A stretch of DNA of 64,000 bases from Diplonema papillatum (GCA_030068145.1 JAPJBO010000419.1:124001-188000); one strand, 5' to 3'. Shown: positions 43,571 to 54,208, counted from the first letter of the stretch. Translations and numbers: made by a program. The notes: generated by a model from the letters alone, not told the origin.

Positions 43571-43699
43571 TGTGTTATACAGTAGCTTAAACGCCAGTAT
43601 GAGAGAGGTAAGGGTAACTCGTACTTTTCTAAAACAAAAATAAAATTCCCGATTTCTGGATTTTTGCCTCTTCGTTCTAATGAAACTCTCACCGACCTC

Positions 43700-43830
43700 A
43701 GCTGTTGAAGATCTACGCGCTAAACTTAAGCATATCACTCAGCGCAGGAAAAGAAAGCAACAGCGATGCTCCTAGTAACGGCAAGTGAACAGGGCAGAGC
43801 CCAAGCCTGAACCGGTTCTACGGATATCCG
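43700..43830 (+). rRNA. 28S rRNA 5'-region fragment (pseudo)
   Basis: GACCTCAG then CTAAACTTAAGCATATCACT, GGAGGAAAAGAA-like and CTAGTAACGGCAAGTGAACA match the conserved start of eukaryotic LSU rRNA. Surrounded by repeats; too short to be a functional gene. Confidence 0.7.
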
Positions 43831-44261
43831 GAATGTGGCGCAAGCTGTCTGTCACAAGCTCCATGGTCAGTTCAGGGTACCTGGTACTTCGGAATCTGAA
43901 GCGGGCGATGGGGCGATGGTGAGAGCCGGTGAGGTTGTGACGAGTGTGCGTGGCAACTGCGTGGGTTGCGCGGCCGTGGCGGACAGCAGTCAAAATGCCA
44001 TTCGCAGCCTGTGTTCCGCTAGGGCGCAGTTCCTATGGTTTACTGTGGGAAATGGAGCTTCTTCTTCATGGCTTGGAAACCGACCCACGACATAAGGAGA
44101 GAGAGAGAGACGAGGTAGAGTGCAGGGACCATCTCTCCGACATAAAGGTACATGACCTACTTGTTTTGGGAGATAGGCCCTATGCAATGTGATTGCCGGC
44201 TGCGTCACGTGGGCGCACCTGGTTCTGAAGAGAATAGTACGATGACTACTCAAGAAATACT

Positions 44262-44432
44262 ATGGTTTACTGTGGGAATTGAAGCAAAGCGCATGGCAGG
44301 ATGAGCGCCATCCCGAACCAACACCAGGAGAGTTTGGGATGAGGCGGGGTTGCAAGTAGACAGACACTCCGGCGTTACTGAATAGACCAAACTTAGCAGG
44401 ATCAAAGAATGTCAGTCTCACCTTCCTCATTC
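44262..44432 (+). repeat. Solo A repeat of the split-repeat retroelement
   Basis: Diverged match to the A2 repeat (reverse complement of 58890-59062), including GGCAGGATGAGC, ACCAACACCAG and AGCAGGATCAAAGAATGTCA. It lacks the spliced leader. A further start (TATGGTTTACTGTGGGAA) is at 44033. Confidence 0.75.
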
Positions 44433-44817
44433 TTTTGCACCGGACGAGTGTGATGATGCAGCAACAATTTCCTTTCATCGCTCTTCCTACAAGCAACCTT
44501 CGGCCCTTCATCCCACCGCAACTCAGCCGTTCCCTGCAGGTGACTTGTGTTGGTTTCATCGATCGTGCCACTGCTTCCGCATGCAGGCTCTATATCAAAT
44601 GGCCCACCACCCGACACATTTCAGAGCCCGAGTGTGTGGTGATCGGGCGCTTTTATAGCTCGGGGGGTAGTAATTGCAGGCTAATGTGAAATTCAAAGCC
44701 GTGGATTTTTTGCGCCCCCAGCTGTAAAACCGCACGTATGTCCATACTTTTTCAGGGGCTTTTTGTTGTTGTAGAGCTGCTGGGCCCGTATTGAGCCCTG
44801 CGCCTGTGTACCAAAAC
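44433..44817. other. Unassigned
   Basis: Follows the solo A repeat; no match found to the rest of the element. Confidence 0.35.
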
Positions 44818-45032
44818 CAAAATACTCGAGGGGCTGCTTTGTGCTTACTTCGAAGGAGGCTAGAGGGGGAGAAACAATACAACTACAAAGTGGGTCTTTT
44901 TTGTTGAACGCTTACGCCCGCCACTAAACCCAGATGCATCTGTGTTTCGTGTGGGCAGCACATTTACCTCCTTTGATATTTTGCAGCTGGCAGCCTCCTC
45001 AGGTATTTCCTACAAAGCAGGTGCTTATACAA
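44818..45032 (+). repeat. Dsp-1 full copy
   Basis: AAATACTCGAGGGGCTGCTT to GCAGGTGCTTATACAAAAAG. Confidence 0.9.
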
Positions 45033-45256
45033 AAAGAAAAAAACACGAAGATGCGGATTTCTTTGTTATGTCTTCGGAGATTGGATTGTCTCTTATTCGC
45101 AGCGCATTTTTTTAAAGGTGGTGGTGGATACGCATAAGGAGAGAGTGTGAGTGGGTTCGTTTGTTGTCATCCGTTCGTTGCCTTTCGGTCATTCTCCACA
45201 CGCTATGCAATCGGTGAGGCCTTGGGTACCGACATCAGGGGTGGAGGTTGGTTAAA

Positions 45257-45542
45257 AATACTCGACGTAGCTGCTTTGACTCCGAATGGAAGGGAGGAAA
45301 TATAGAGGGCGAAATACAATACAAACACAATCTGATTTGTTCTTCGCTTACACCACCGTGTGTTGTTTTCTTACTCAGGATTTTTGACCGGTTGTGTTTG
45401 TGTGATTTGTCGTGTTGGGGGAGACCCGCATGACCTCACGTCCGTTCAACACGTGGTTCGGTAGTTACAGCACTTGGGATCCCTTCTGTTCTTTGTCTGG
45501 CAGTTATTGTCGAGCATTTCCTTCCAAGCTGGCGCTTATGTA
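45257..45542 (+). repeat. Dsp-2 copy
   Basis: AAAATACTCGACGTAGCTGC to GGCGCTTATGTAAAAAAA. Confidence 0.9.
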
Positions 45543-45810
45543 AAAAAATCGGGTCAGCCTGACCCGGTTTCGTTAAGGCCCACGTAAAACATCGTGGCCA
45601 GGCACTATTTGTTTCCGCGTCTCCTCAAACTTGTTGCTCATCTAACGGGAGTGAGGATGGTGCGCTGCCATCGACCGGTTTTTGTTCTTGAAAAATTGCA
45701 TAGACACCAAAATTATGGGAAAAGAGATGGTCTAGTGTACACGAGTCGTTTAGGATTCCACGACACGATTGCACCGGCCCTAGAGGGCGTACTTACCCTA
45801 TCTTCTGGAA

Positions 45811-46500
45811 CTGCATCGAATTGCCTGCCGCTGTTCATTGTAGCGAATCGAGGTCCACCACGGTCTATCAGGTCCATCCCTATCTACTGGGGCCGCATCG
45901 AATTGCCTGCCGCTGTTCATTGTAGCGAATCGAGGTCCACCACAGTCTATCAGGTCCATCCCTATCTCCTGGGGCTGCATCGAATTGCCTGCCGCTGTTC
46001 ATTGTAGCGAATCGAGGTCCACCACAGTCTATCAGGTCCATCCCTATCTCCTGGGGCTGCATCGAATTGCCTGCCGCTGTTCATTGTAGCGAATCGAGGT
46101 CCACCACAGTCTATCAGGTCCATCCCTATCTCCTGGGGCTGCATCGAATTGCCTGCCGCTGTTCATTGTAGCGAATCGAGGTCCACCACGGTCTATCAGG
46201 TCCATCCCTATCTCCTGGGGCTGCATCGAATTCCCTGCCGCTGTTCATTGTAGGGAATCGAGGTCCACCACAGTCTATCAGGTCCATCCCTATCTCCTGG
46301 GGCTGCATCGAATTGCCTGCCGCTGTTCATTGTAGCGAATCGAGGTCCACCACAGTCTATCAGGTCCATCCCAATCTCCTGGGGCTGCATCGAATTGCCT
46401 GCCGCTGTTCATTGTAGCGAATCGAGGTCCACCACAGTCTATCAGGTCCATCCCGATCCCCTCTAGAGCTGCATAGAATTGCCGGAAGCTGCATTCTTCT
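45811..46500. repeat. 82-bp satellite, 8 units
   Basis: CTGCATCGAATTGCCTGCCG plus CTGTTCATTGTAGCGAATCG and CTATCAGGTCCATCCC, exact 82-bp period. The unit equals the reverse complement of the Dsp-6 core. Confidence 0.95.
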
Positions 46501-46829
46501 GTCTATCGCAGTCTATCAGGAGGTGGACCGGCTTACAATACGCATTGCTGGTGTGCTGCCTCACCAGACCCCAGGAGTGAGTGTGTGTTCCCGCTCTGAC
46601 CCGATGGCGAACCCCGGAAATCTAATATCCAGCCCTGACCGACATATCAACGATAAACCCTGGCGTCCGTCGCACTTTTCCACCGGCTCTTGTGCACGGT
46701 TCATGAAAGCCGGTGAGACTGTAGGACCGGCAATTGTGCTCGTGCATGCGAGCTCGCGCATACGTGTCGTCCGATCTTTCTCGTTGTGCCAGCGAAGAGA
46801 AATAGCCTCGACACGTACTTAGTACGTTA

Positions 46830-46950
46830 GAAGCAATGGATGATATCTAAACCTGTCAATGAACACAATTGGTGGACAAGTCTGGTGCCAGCACCCGCGG
46901 TAATTCCAGCACCAATAGCGTATATTAATGCTGCTGCTGTTAAAAAGCTC
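46830..46950 (+). rRNA. 18S rRNA fragment (pseudo)
   Basis: ACCTGTCAATGA, CAATTGGTGGACAAGTCTGG, TGCCAGCACCCGCGGTAATT and AGCGTATATTAATGCTGCTG match the universal 530-loop region of SSU rRNA. Base changes at invariant sites (CACCCGCGG for CAGCCGCGG) mark a dead copy. Confidence 0.8.
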
Positions 46951-46985
46951 CGGTCGTCTTGAAGAAGGGTGGTGCGTTGGTCGCT

Positions 46986-47162
46986 TCATGACTCCATGAC
47001 TCCATGACTCCATGACTCCATGACTCCATGACTCCATGACTCCATGACTCCATGACTCCATGACTCCATGACTCCATGACTCCATGACTCCATGACTCCA
47101 TGACTCCATGACTCCATGACTCCATGACTCCATGACTTCATGACTTCATGACACCATGACTC
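46986..47162. repeat. 8-bp ATGACTCC tandem array, about 21 units
   Basis: Perfect until the last few units. Confidence 0.97.
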
Positions 47163-47256
47163 CGAAGAGTAATCCACAACTGCAAAACGTTGCGAGGAGA
47201 TGGGAAGCGATAAAACGCCTTCCTTTTTTAGCGCTATTTGTGGATTAGAAGGAAAG

Positions 47257-47500
47257 TTTGTGAGAGTGAAAGTTCGCGACTCCGGGTGAACGTTGGCAAT
47301 ATTGGGAAGTGTGCTCTGCGTGTCCTAGAGGGTTGTGGCTACACGAGGTAAAATAATCGGTGTGCACCTTTCTTGTTGGTCACTGGCAGTTTCGGCCATT
47401 ATCCACATACCTTACTTACGGTAGGTACTCTCCTCGTATGGTGCCGTAGTAGGTGACTGTCTGTCTTCTTGGTACCTTATGACCGTCTCTTTTCGTGTAC
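47257..47500 (+). repeat. Dsp-3 copy
   Basis: TGAGAGTGAAAGTTCGCGAC through GGTACCTTATGACCG; internal deletion after the start. Confidence 0.75.
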
Positions 47501-48393
47501 GTTTTGGCGATGCGTATGGTTTGCGCAAGTTCTTATGGGGGCAACCCTCAGGTAAAGCAGTTTGGGCCTACTATTGCCTTCCCTACGCATGCTTGATTCT
47601 AGCATCAAGTCTTCTTCGAAAAGAAAGGAGAGAGAAAAGTGGTCTTCTTTGGAGGTGGGGGGCGGAAGGAAGAACGGAAGGAGGAAAGCCGCAGTACAGT
47701 GTCTGATCCGGCGTGTTGTGCTTTTTGCGGTACCCTCAACCAGCTGTTGTAGACTGTTTCGGGTTTGAAGCCGGTATCTTTGAGTCTCCGGTTGACCGTT
47801 GAGGCAGGGAAGGATATTGAAGGGCGAGTAAACGCGGTTGCAGTGATTACTGTCAGTTGGGTGGGGCTCTGCTTTTCAATCATTTACACCGCACTTCCTG
47901 TGTATTCCGTTACGCATGAATTTGCATGAATTTCCGCCGCGCTAACAAACATCCCGTGACACCGTGTGGACTGTTGCAACGCTGATTTTCGGACTTTCTC
48001 GATGTTAAGACGAATGCGAAGATTGGCATCGATGTATGTGTCATTGTACTTCGTCACAGGACACATACAAACAACGTTCGACATTTTGCCGTCTGTGTGA
48101 CGGATTGCGGTGCATCACCCGACAAAGTTAGCATGTCGCCACCAGCAGGCATGCTAAGTGGCGACAGGAATATTCCTGAATGAAGGAGGAGGGAAGTAAG
48201 CAGGCGGCAACTTGGCTACTGACTGCATTCATTTTTCCCCTCCCCCACCCACACCCACTACAGCAAGTGTTCGACTAGCTCACCCGGGGGTGCTGTGATT
48301 CCTTCAGACAGGGTTCTCACTGCCGGAAGTTGCTTGGGTCAGGCGCTTTAGAGTCCTCCATCTTTTTTGTGTTGTTGCTTTTTTTTTTAGGGT
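47501..48393. other. Unassigned
   Basis: No supported gene; GTCTCCGGTTGACCRTTGAGG at 47786 recurs at 34840. Confidence 0.4.
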
Positions 48394-48662
48394 TAGGTAC
48401 CAGGGAAAGCCTGTTACACGGGAGCCAAGCTTCACGTGACTGCAGAGCCACGGGCCTACGGGACAAGTGGCTACCGATTTCCCAAACTAAAGCATTAAGG
48501 CTTGGCGCACCTTGGGGCTTGGCGCTCGCGCTGAACACAAGCTCGTCGAGACGGTCAGCCGCAGGGCAGAGCGGACGGGGTTGTAGCACTGTGCTGCCTC
48601 CGACTCAAGCTTTGCAAGCTGTGGTTGACCGTCACGTTCCTGGACCAGGAGCGGCCTTTTTC
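48394..48662 (+). repeat. Dsp-4 copy
   Basis: GGTACCAGGGAAAGCCTGTT through GGACCAGGAGCGGCC. Confidence 0.88.
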
Positions 48663-49635
48663 TTTTTCTTCTTCTTCTTCTTTCTTTTAGAGTTAAAGTC
48701 CACTTGGGATCCCGGGATCTCTTCTTTTTTTTTGATTCCTACATCGATCCCGAGGGGCGAGCAGCGTTTATTTATTCGGTTTTTGCAATTTCATTTTTGT
48801 TGGTGTCTTTAGTATTTATTTCGCAGCGGTAACTAGCCTTGTTTTTTTTTTTTTTTTTTTTTTCCCGACGACAACTAGTGTCAGACTAGCCTACCCGAAG
48901 GCAGTTGATTCCTTTAGGCAAGATTTCTCTACCGGCGGAAGTTGTTTGGGGTAGCGTCTTTTTTTTTTTTTTTTTTTTTTTTTTGTCACGGGTCAGGGAA
49001 CAACACTCCCCCAAGTTAGCACTCTGCTTATTGGCGCGTTCGGAGTTTGTGTGATGGAGAGTGGGGGATGGTGGCATTTGTCCTCAGAGTCTCATGACGG
49101 AGACAGGTTCGTAGTTCTCTTCGGTGATGATGTGCTTCAAGCGCAGGTACATCTGTGGGGTGAATTATTATTGGAGGGCATGGCGTCGTTTTTCCGGTCA
49201 ACCCATTTTTTTTTTTTTTTTTTTTTTGCACCGGGGGGGAGGAATCTGAATGGTCGCAGTTGCAAGAACGTGCTTGAATGTTCGCTCGGTCCTCTTTAAG
49301 CCACGGACATATGAGGCTTACCTCACAGTGGACATGGGGTTGCGTATTTGCAGCACTAGTGGTTGACCAACGGGTAAGAGTGCGAGCAAGTCATCCTGCG
49401 AGGGCAGCACAGGTCGCCTACGTGGAGGGAAAATCCTCGAAGGACTGCCGTTATTGTGCTCGTTTCGACGGAGGCTAGAGGGGGGAGCAGTAGTAGTAGT
49501 GTGTCGTCTGCCGAAGCAGCCGGAGACAGCAGGCGCAGGGGGCAGGTCTTGCTTTACAATTCTCTTCAAGAAGACCCCCCGGCATCCCGACTGTCCAATC
49601 ACTGTCGAGAAAGGTTTGCGCCTATTGTGATGAGG
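48663..49635. other. Unassigned, T runs and repeat scraps
   Basis: T runs at 48843, 48960 and 49208. A Dsp-5 scrap at 49268-49310 and a Dsp-1 start at 49430-49485. 48240-48310 and 48875-48950 share GTCAGACTAGCCTACCCGAA-type sequence. Confidence 0.45.
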
Positions 49636-49800
49636 TGGTTGACCAGGTCCCCACGAAGCCTTATACACAACACCGGCTACAACACGAGGATGCAGCCTGC
49701 TTAGGTGCGCATTCAGCCATCGGCCATTGGCTGCTAAGCACCCCCCGACCGGTCGATTTGCCACCGTTGTGGCCCTCTATTCGCCGGGCGGTGCTGTCTC
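49636..49800 (+). repeat. Single-unit relative of the 48-bp minisatellite locus
   Basis: GGTTGACCAGGTCCCCACGA plus flank CACCCCCCGACCGGTCGATT and GGCCCTCTRTTCGCCGGGCG match both flanks of the array at 52.5-53.4 kb, but with one unit only: the unexpanded form. Confidence 0.85.
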
Positions 49801-49854
49801 TCCGTAAAGCGCGAGAGTAGGGGAAAGTAGAAAAGGGAAACTAGAGTTTTCGTT

Positions 49855-49967
49855 GGCCGCACTGCCCTGAGCCCAAATCCTGGACGTGGTCATGATCAGA
49901 AGGTCCTACTTGGGCGGTTCAGGTTCCTCACACATTGCGTGTGGCTAAAAAGTAAAAGCCTGCATAC
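49855..49967 (-). repeat. Dsp-7 copy at the start of an intron
   Basis: On the minus strand donor GTATGC (49967) is followed within 20 nt by TTTTTAGCCACACGCAATGT and the family body. Homologous to the intron start at 51511. Confidence 0.8.
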
Positions 49968-50747
49968 GTGGTCCTTCTCGCCTGAGTAGCGCTCGAGGTA
50001 GGACGATGCCTCCGGCCAGATGTGGCCGAAGACAGACTCCATCGCCTTGTTCCACATCTGCGAGTGCGAGACCTCACCATCGCGGAGCTGGTACATCCAC
50101 TCTTGCTCGGAGTACGTTTGGAGGCACATGACTTCGTACACACGGATCGGGTCGAGGGAACGCTTCGGGTACATGACCATGTCGATGCAGCGGAGAGCAA
50201 CCTTCACTTCGGCGTCCTTCATGATCCACAGGTCGCAGAGCCCGCCGCAGCCCTTCTCCTTGTTCAGCCGCTCGAGCGCCGCGGTCCACGGCACGGCGGT
50301 CGAGAAGATGGTGAACTTCTTCATGCCGGTGCAGCCCATGTTGCCGACCTTTGCCTCCGCCGAGCAGGCGGCGAACGACAGCTTCGGCAGCCCGTTTCGC
50401 GCCGTCACCTTCGTCCGGGCAAGCAGCCCCGCGTTCGCACAGCTGACCCGGTGCGAGCTCAGAGGGCGGACCGCGTTAAAGTTGGCCCAGAGCCGGTCGC
50501 CGCAGAAGAGCTCCGCGACGCCGTTCGACTCCTGCACCGACTCGAGCAGCAGCAGCAGCAGCTCGGAGAGCGTCGCGAGGCAGGCTTCGGTGTCCCTCTC
50601 GACCATCATCTGGTGCCAGTTGCAGCAGTTGAACAGCAGGATCGACACGCTCTTCTTCCGAACGCCTTCGACCAGGCACCCGCGGCCGTCTGCCATCTTC
50701 GTGTCCTTGCCCGCGTGGGTGTAGTACCCACCTTTCGCTTGCTGAAG
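49968..50747 (-). CDS. Receptor-type cyclase homologue, exon C: degenerate cyclase domain
   Basis: 260 codons, phase 0 at both ends. Acceptor CACAG ends at 50748; donor GTATGC starts at 49967. The domain is a class III nucleotidyl cyclase fold: VSILLFNCCNW (37-44) aligns with VxxLFxDIxGFT, GDRLWANFN (83-91) with the second metal site, FAACSAEAKVGNMGCTGMKK with ...GxVVGNIGxxxR, FTIFSTAVPWTAALERLNK with YTVIGDxVNLAARLExLNK. The first metal Asp is Asn40, the transition-state Asn is Pro153 and Arg is Ala157; only Asp84 remains. Probably catalytically dead, a regulatory or dimer partner. After the domain the chain continues (SYLERYSGEKDH) into an exon beyond the donor that I cannot place. Confidence 0.8.
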
Positions 50748-51160
50748 CTGTGGTGGGGTGAACGGCTAACCTCCTGACGACCAGAGAAAAGAAAATGCGT
50801 GGTGTCGTTCGTTTGTGTGAAAATCCTGATTTCGTGTTGTCAGAATCCTGCCCCCGAGAGAAATTCCCACCGTCGTACCCGCCGAGAAAGTTTCCGGTAG
50901 ATTTCTGCCACGAAACCGTAGTCACCGCAGAGAGATGGTTTCCGGTAGATTTTCTGCCACGAAAGAAAGTTGAAGTATGGCTAAAGCCTGCCACGAGAGA
51001 ACAATTTCCGCCGCAATTATTCCCGCCGCGAGAAGATTTCCGATACGGTTGGCTGTCGTGAAGATCGGTTGCTTTCTGAGACTCTGGATGTGAAAGCACG
51101 ACGGGGATTTTGGGGAGCTTCAGTTTCGGAGGGTGCGCCATGAAACGGTAAACCCGTGGG

Positions 51161-51280
51161 TGCGAGCCCAGCGGGCGGACCGCATTGAAGTTGGTCCACA
51201 GCCGGTCACCGCAGAAGAGCTCTGCGACGCCGTTCGACTCCTGGAGAGCGTCGCGAGGCAGTCTTTCTCGACCATCATCT
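51161..51280 (-). pseudogene. Intronic scrap copy of exon C
   Basis: Matches 50454-50611 (second metal-site region of the cyclase) with internal deletions, including loss of the CAG-rich Leu tract. No acceptor or frame of its own. Confidence 0.85.
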
Positions 51281-51357
51281 AGGAGGTTTTCCCTGGTACC
51301 CGTGATGAGGAGAAAGAACCCTGCACCGCGAGAGTAGGAGAAAGTAGCAAGGGAAAC

Positions 51358-51497
51358 TAGAGTTTTCGTTGGACCGCACCACCCTGGGCCCAAATCCTGG
51401 GACGTGGTTTCAGGTGGAAAACTGGCAAATGGTCATGATCAGAAGGTCCTACTTGGGCGGTTCGGTTTCCTCACACATTGCTAATGTGGCTAAAACA
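51358..51497 (-). repeat. Dsp-7 copy at the start of the B-C intron
   Basis: After donor GTGTGTGC (51511) comes TTTTAGCCACATTAGCAATG and the family body; about 150 bp shared with the intron start at 49967. Confidence 0.85.
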
Positions 51498-51511
51498 CAA
51501 ACAGCACACAC

Positions 51512-52363
51512 CGAATGAGAGTGGGAGTTCGACGATCCGACTTCGGATGACCGCGACTGCTGCTTCGAGGTGGCGTTGGCGGAGTCACGCAGGCTCGCTT
51601 CATCGTCGTCGGCTGAGTCGCTGACGAGAGCGGCTTGCGGGAGGTAGTTCCGGTACTCCGCCAGGTTCGAAACCATTTGCTTGAACGAGCACTGCATGTC
51701 TCGGACCTCGTGCAGGTAAGACAGGGGCTTGCGCAGGTCCACCATTTCGAGGCGCATGATCGCGACGTTTGACATGTCCCGCTCGAGATCGAGCAGTGGC
51801 GTGATGATCCGCTTTGACATGTAAAAAGACCCGAGCAGGAGCACCATGGCGGTGACCACGATGACGATCATCAGGATCACGAAGTTGTCCCGCCGCTTGT
51901 CGTCGGCCTTCCTCCGGGCGGCGGCCGTGTCGGTTTTGATCGCGCGCGTCTTTGCGTCGATGTTGCGCATGATCTCCGCCCGCGGGATCATCAGCGCGAT
52001 GAACCATCCGAGGCTGCCTTCCTTCTCCAGCAACGAAACCTGCCACCAGTACGTAGTCCCGTTCACTCCCGTGTACTCAGAGTGTCCCCGGAGTTCCGAT
52101 ACGTCAGTCGCCCACTGGTACCCTCCCCTCGCGAACACGTAGACGCCGTGGTTACGGACCTCTTCGTTTCTCGGATACTCCGTCACGTTGAAGTACTGCA
52201 CCTTGTATGGGTTCGTCTTGTTCTGGACATTCCCCGCGTTGAACCCGATTAATGTGCCGACCTCGTTCGTCCATGGGTTCCTCTCAATCAGGTACAACAG
52301 CGAGTCAGTGGGCACAATCTGCTTCTCGACGATGGTGCGGATGCCTTCAACGGACAGCGAGAA
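51512..52363 (-). CDS. Receptor-type cyclase homologue, exon B: sensor, TM, HAMP-like linker
   Basis: 284 codons, phase 0 both ends. Acceptor CTTTGCAG ends at 52364; donor GTGTGTGC starts at 51511. Residues 1-135 look like the second half of an extracellular Cache-type sensor, ending SLGWFIALMIPRAEIM as such domains do before the membrane. N-x-S/T sites (NKT, NVT, NGT) support an outside location. The membrane helix is 161-182 (FVILMIVIVVTAMVLLLGSF). Residues 183-235 are HAMP-like, then the FKQMVSNLAEYRNYLPQ linker typical of protist receptor cyclases, then a Ser-rich tail. Protein function: signal input to the exon C domain. Confidence 0.82.
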
Positions 52364-53671
52364 CTGCAAAGGTTTGGAGGAATGAATGGAACGAACACTG
52401 CATCAAGCTAGGCTTGACACGATACAATCTCTGGTATCGGGGAACCTCTGATTCGTCGGATCATCCTCGGTCCCGTCTGGTTTGAGTGACAAGAAACCTG
52501 GTTGATCCTGAGATGGTTGACCAGGCCCCCACGAAGCCATATACAACACGGCTACAACGTGTGATTGACCAGGCCCCCACGAAGCCATATACAACACGGC
52601 TACAACGTGTGATTGACCAGGCCCCCACGAAGCCATATACAACACGGCTACAACGTGTGATTGACCAGGCCCCCACGAAGCCATATACAACACGGCTACA
52701 ACGTGTGATTGACCAGGCCCCCACGAAGCCATATACAACACGGCTACAACGTGTGATTGACCAGGCCCCCACGAAGCCATATACAACACGGCTACAACGT
52801 GTGATTGACCAGGCCCCCACGAAGCCATATACAACACGGCTACAACGTGTGATTGACCAGGCCCCCACGAAGCCATATACAACACGGCTACAACGTGTGA
52901 TTGACCAGGCCCCCACGAAGCCATATACAACACGGCTACAACGTGTGATTGACCAGGCCCCCACGAAGCCATATACAACACGGCTACAACGTGTGATTGA
53001 CCAGGCCCCCACGAAGCCATATACAACACGGCTACAACGTGTGATTGACCAGGCCCCCACGAAGCCATATACAACACGGCTACAACGTGTGATTGACCAG
53101 GCCCCCACGAAGCCATATACAACACGGCTACAACGTGTGATTGACCAGGCCCCCACGAAGCCATATACAACACGGCTACAACGTGTGATTGACCAGGCCC
53201 CCACGAAGCCATATACAACACGGCTACAACGTGTGATTGACCAGGCCCCCACGAAGCCATATACAACACGGCTACAACGTGTGATTGACCAGGCCCCCAC
53301 GAAGCCATATACAACACGGCTACAACACGAGGATGCAGCCCTCCAGCCATCAGGCCATTGGCTGCTAAGCACCCCCCGACCGGTCGATTTGCCACTTTTG
53401 TGGCCCTCTGTTCGCCGGGCGGTGCTGTCAGCACTTGTTCCGCGTCGCATCAAGTACATGATGCTGGCGGTTGGGGGATCGGCGACCGCGACTCAATTAA
53501 GGTGCGGTCAACAGTGTCGCCACGTGAAGGCCCCCCCTGGACACCATTTCATTGATGGCCCTCATGAGGTACCCTATCTGCAGCCCTTTCTCGAAATCGA
53601 AAAAAGGTAAAAAGGGGAGTGGGTCTCTGTGACGGTTAAAGACGGGAAACGGCAAGAGTCGGCACGCATAC
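52364..53671 (-). other. Intron between exons A and B, with minisatellite
   Basis: 1,308 bp from donor GTATGC (53671) to acceptor GCAG (52364). Most of it is the 48-bp array. Confidence 0.75.
52512..53332. repeat. 48-bp minisatellite, about 17 near-identical units
   Basis: ATTGACCAGGCCCCCACGAA plus GCCATATACAACACGGCTAC and AACGTGTG. 48 is divisible by 3 and the unit lacks stops in several frames, giving false frames of over 300 codons on both strands. Confidence 0.97.
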
Positions 53672-53967
53672 CTTCAAATAGCCCACACGGTTCCCCTGAC
53701 GGGGCCACAAGTTGTTCATCTGGGGGTGGGTCCAGGAAGCGTACACGTGGATCCACGAGTACTCCACGGACCCCTGGATGGGTGACCACCACTTTTTGTC
53801 AGCCTCCATCAGCAGCGAGCCGTCGTCTCTCTCGGCATTGTACAAGATGCGGTCTTCGAGCTCCAACCAGTCGGCGTCCTTCATAATGCTCCACGTCACT
53901 GGGCAAGTGCCGATGACCTTGTCAACCTTCTCTCGCAGCACCGTCGTGTTGCAGCCGGTAACCGTTC
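53672..53967 (-). CDS. Receptor-type cyclase homologue, exon A: sensor N-terminal part
   Basis: 296 nt: 2 nt of a split codon plus 98 codons, ending in phase 0 at donor GTATGC (53671). Acceptor AAAACAG ends at 53968. The frame reads TVTGCNTTVLREKVDKVIGT, WSIMKDADWLELEDRILYNA, ...RVGYLK and joins exon B as GYLK|FSLSVEGIRTIV, which is smooth. Extracellular sensor. The signal peptide and start codon must lie upstream of 53967; I did not find them among the repeats. Confidence 0.75.
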
Positions 53968-53969
53968 CT

Positions 53970-54030
53970 GTTTTAGAGTTACAGTCCGCTTGAGAATCCG
54001 GGATAGAGTCTCCGGGTGACCTTCGCCGAA
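53970..54030 (+). repeat. Dsp-3 start fragment abutting an acceptor
   Basis: TTTTAGAGTTACAGTCCGCT...GTCTCCGGGTGACC. On the minus strand this forms the intron end next to exon A. A second start is at 54108-54160. Confidence 0.75.
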
Positions 54031-54208
54031 TGGGGGTCTTTTAAAAGCTAATACGTACTGGTTGGTCTTGGGGGCATGCATGGCTTCTTTCGTGTACACT
54101 ATACTGTCTTGAGAGTGAAAGTTCGCTTGAATCTCCGGGGTTTAAAGTCTCACGGATTTTTTCCGAGGGAACCTGCGAGGCCTGACGAATCTACGTCTGT
54201 TCTTCGGG

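Larger units (their letters stand above)
50748..51511 (-). other. Intron between exons B and C
   Basis: 764 bp. Holds Dsp-7 at its start, a scrap copy of exon C (51161-51280) and a TTTCC-type repeat block near its 3' end. Confidence 0.75.

Noticed and set aside
52495-52512. Possible 18S rRNA 5' end (ACCTGGTTGATCCTG)
   Set aside because: Only about 15 bp match before sequence diverges; too short to claim.
52403-53610. 330-375-codon frames on both strands
   Set aside because: 48-bp minisatellite, a multiple of 3, lying within an intron.
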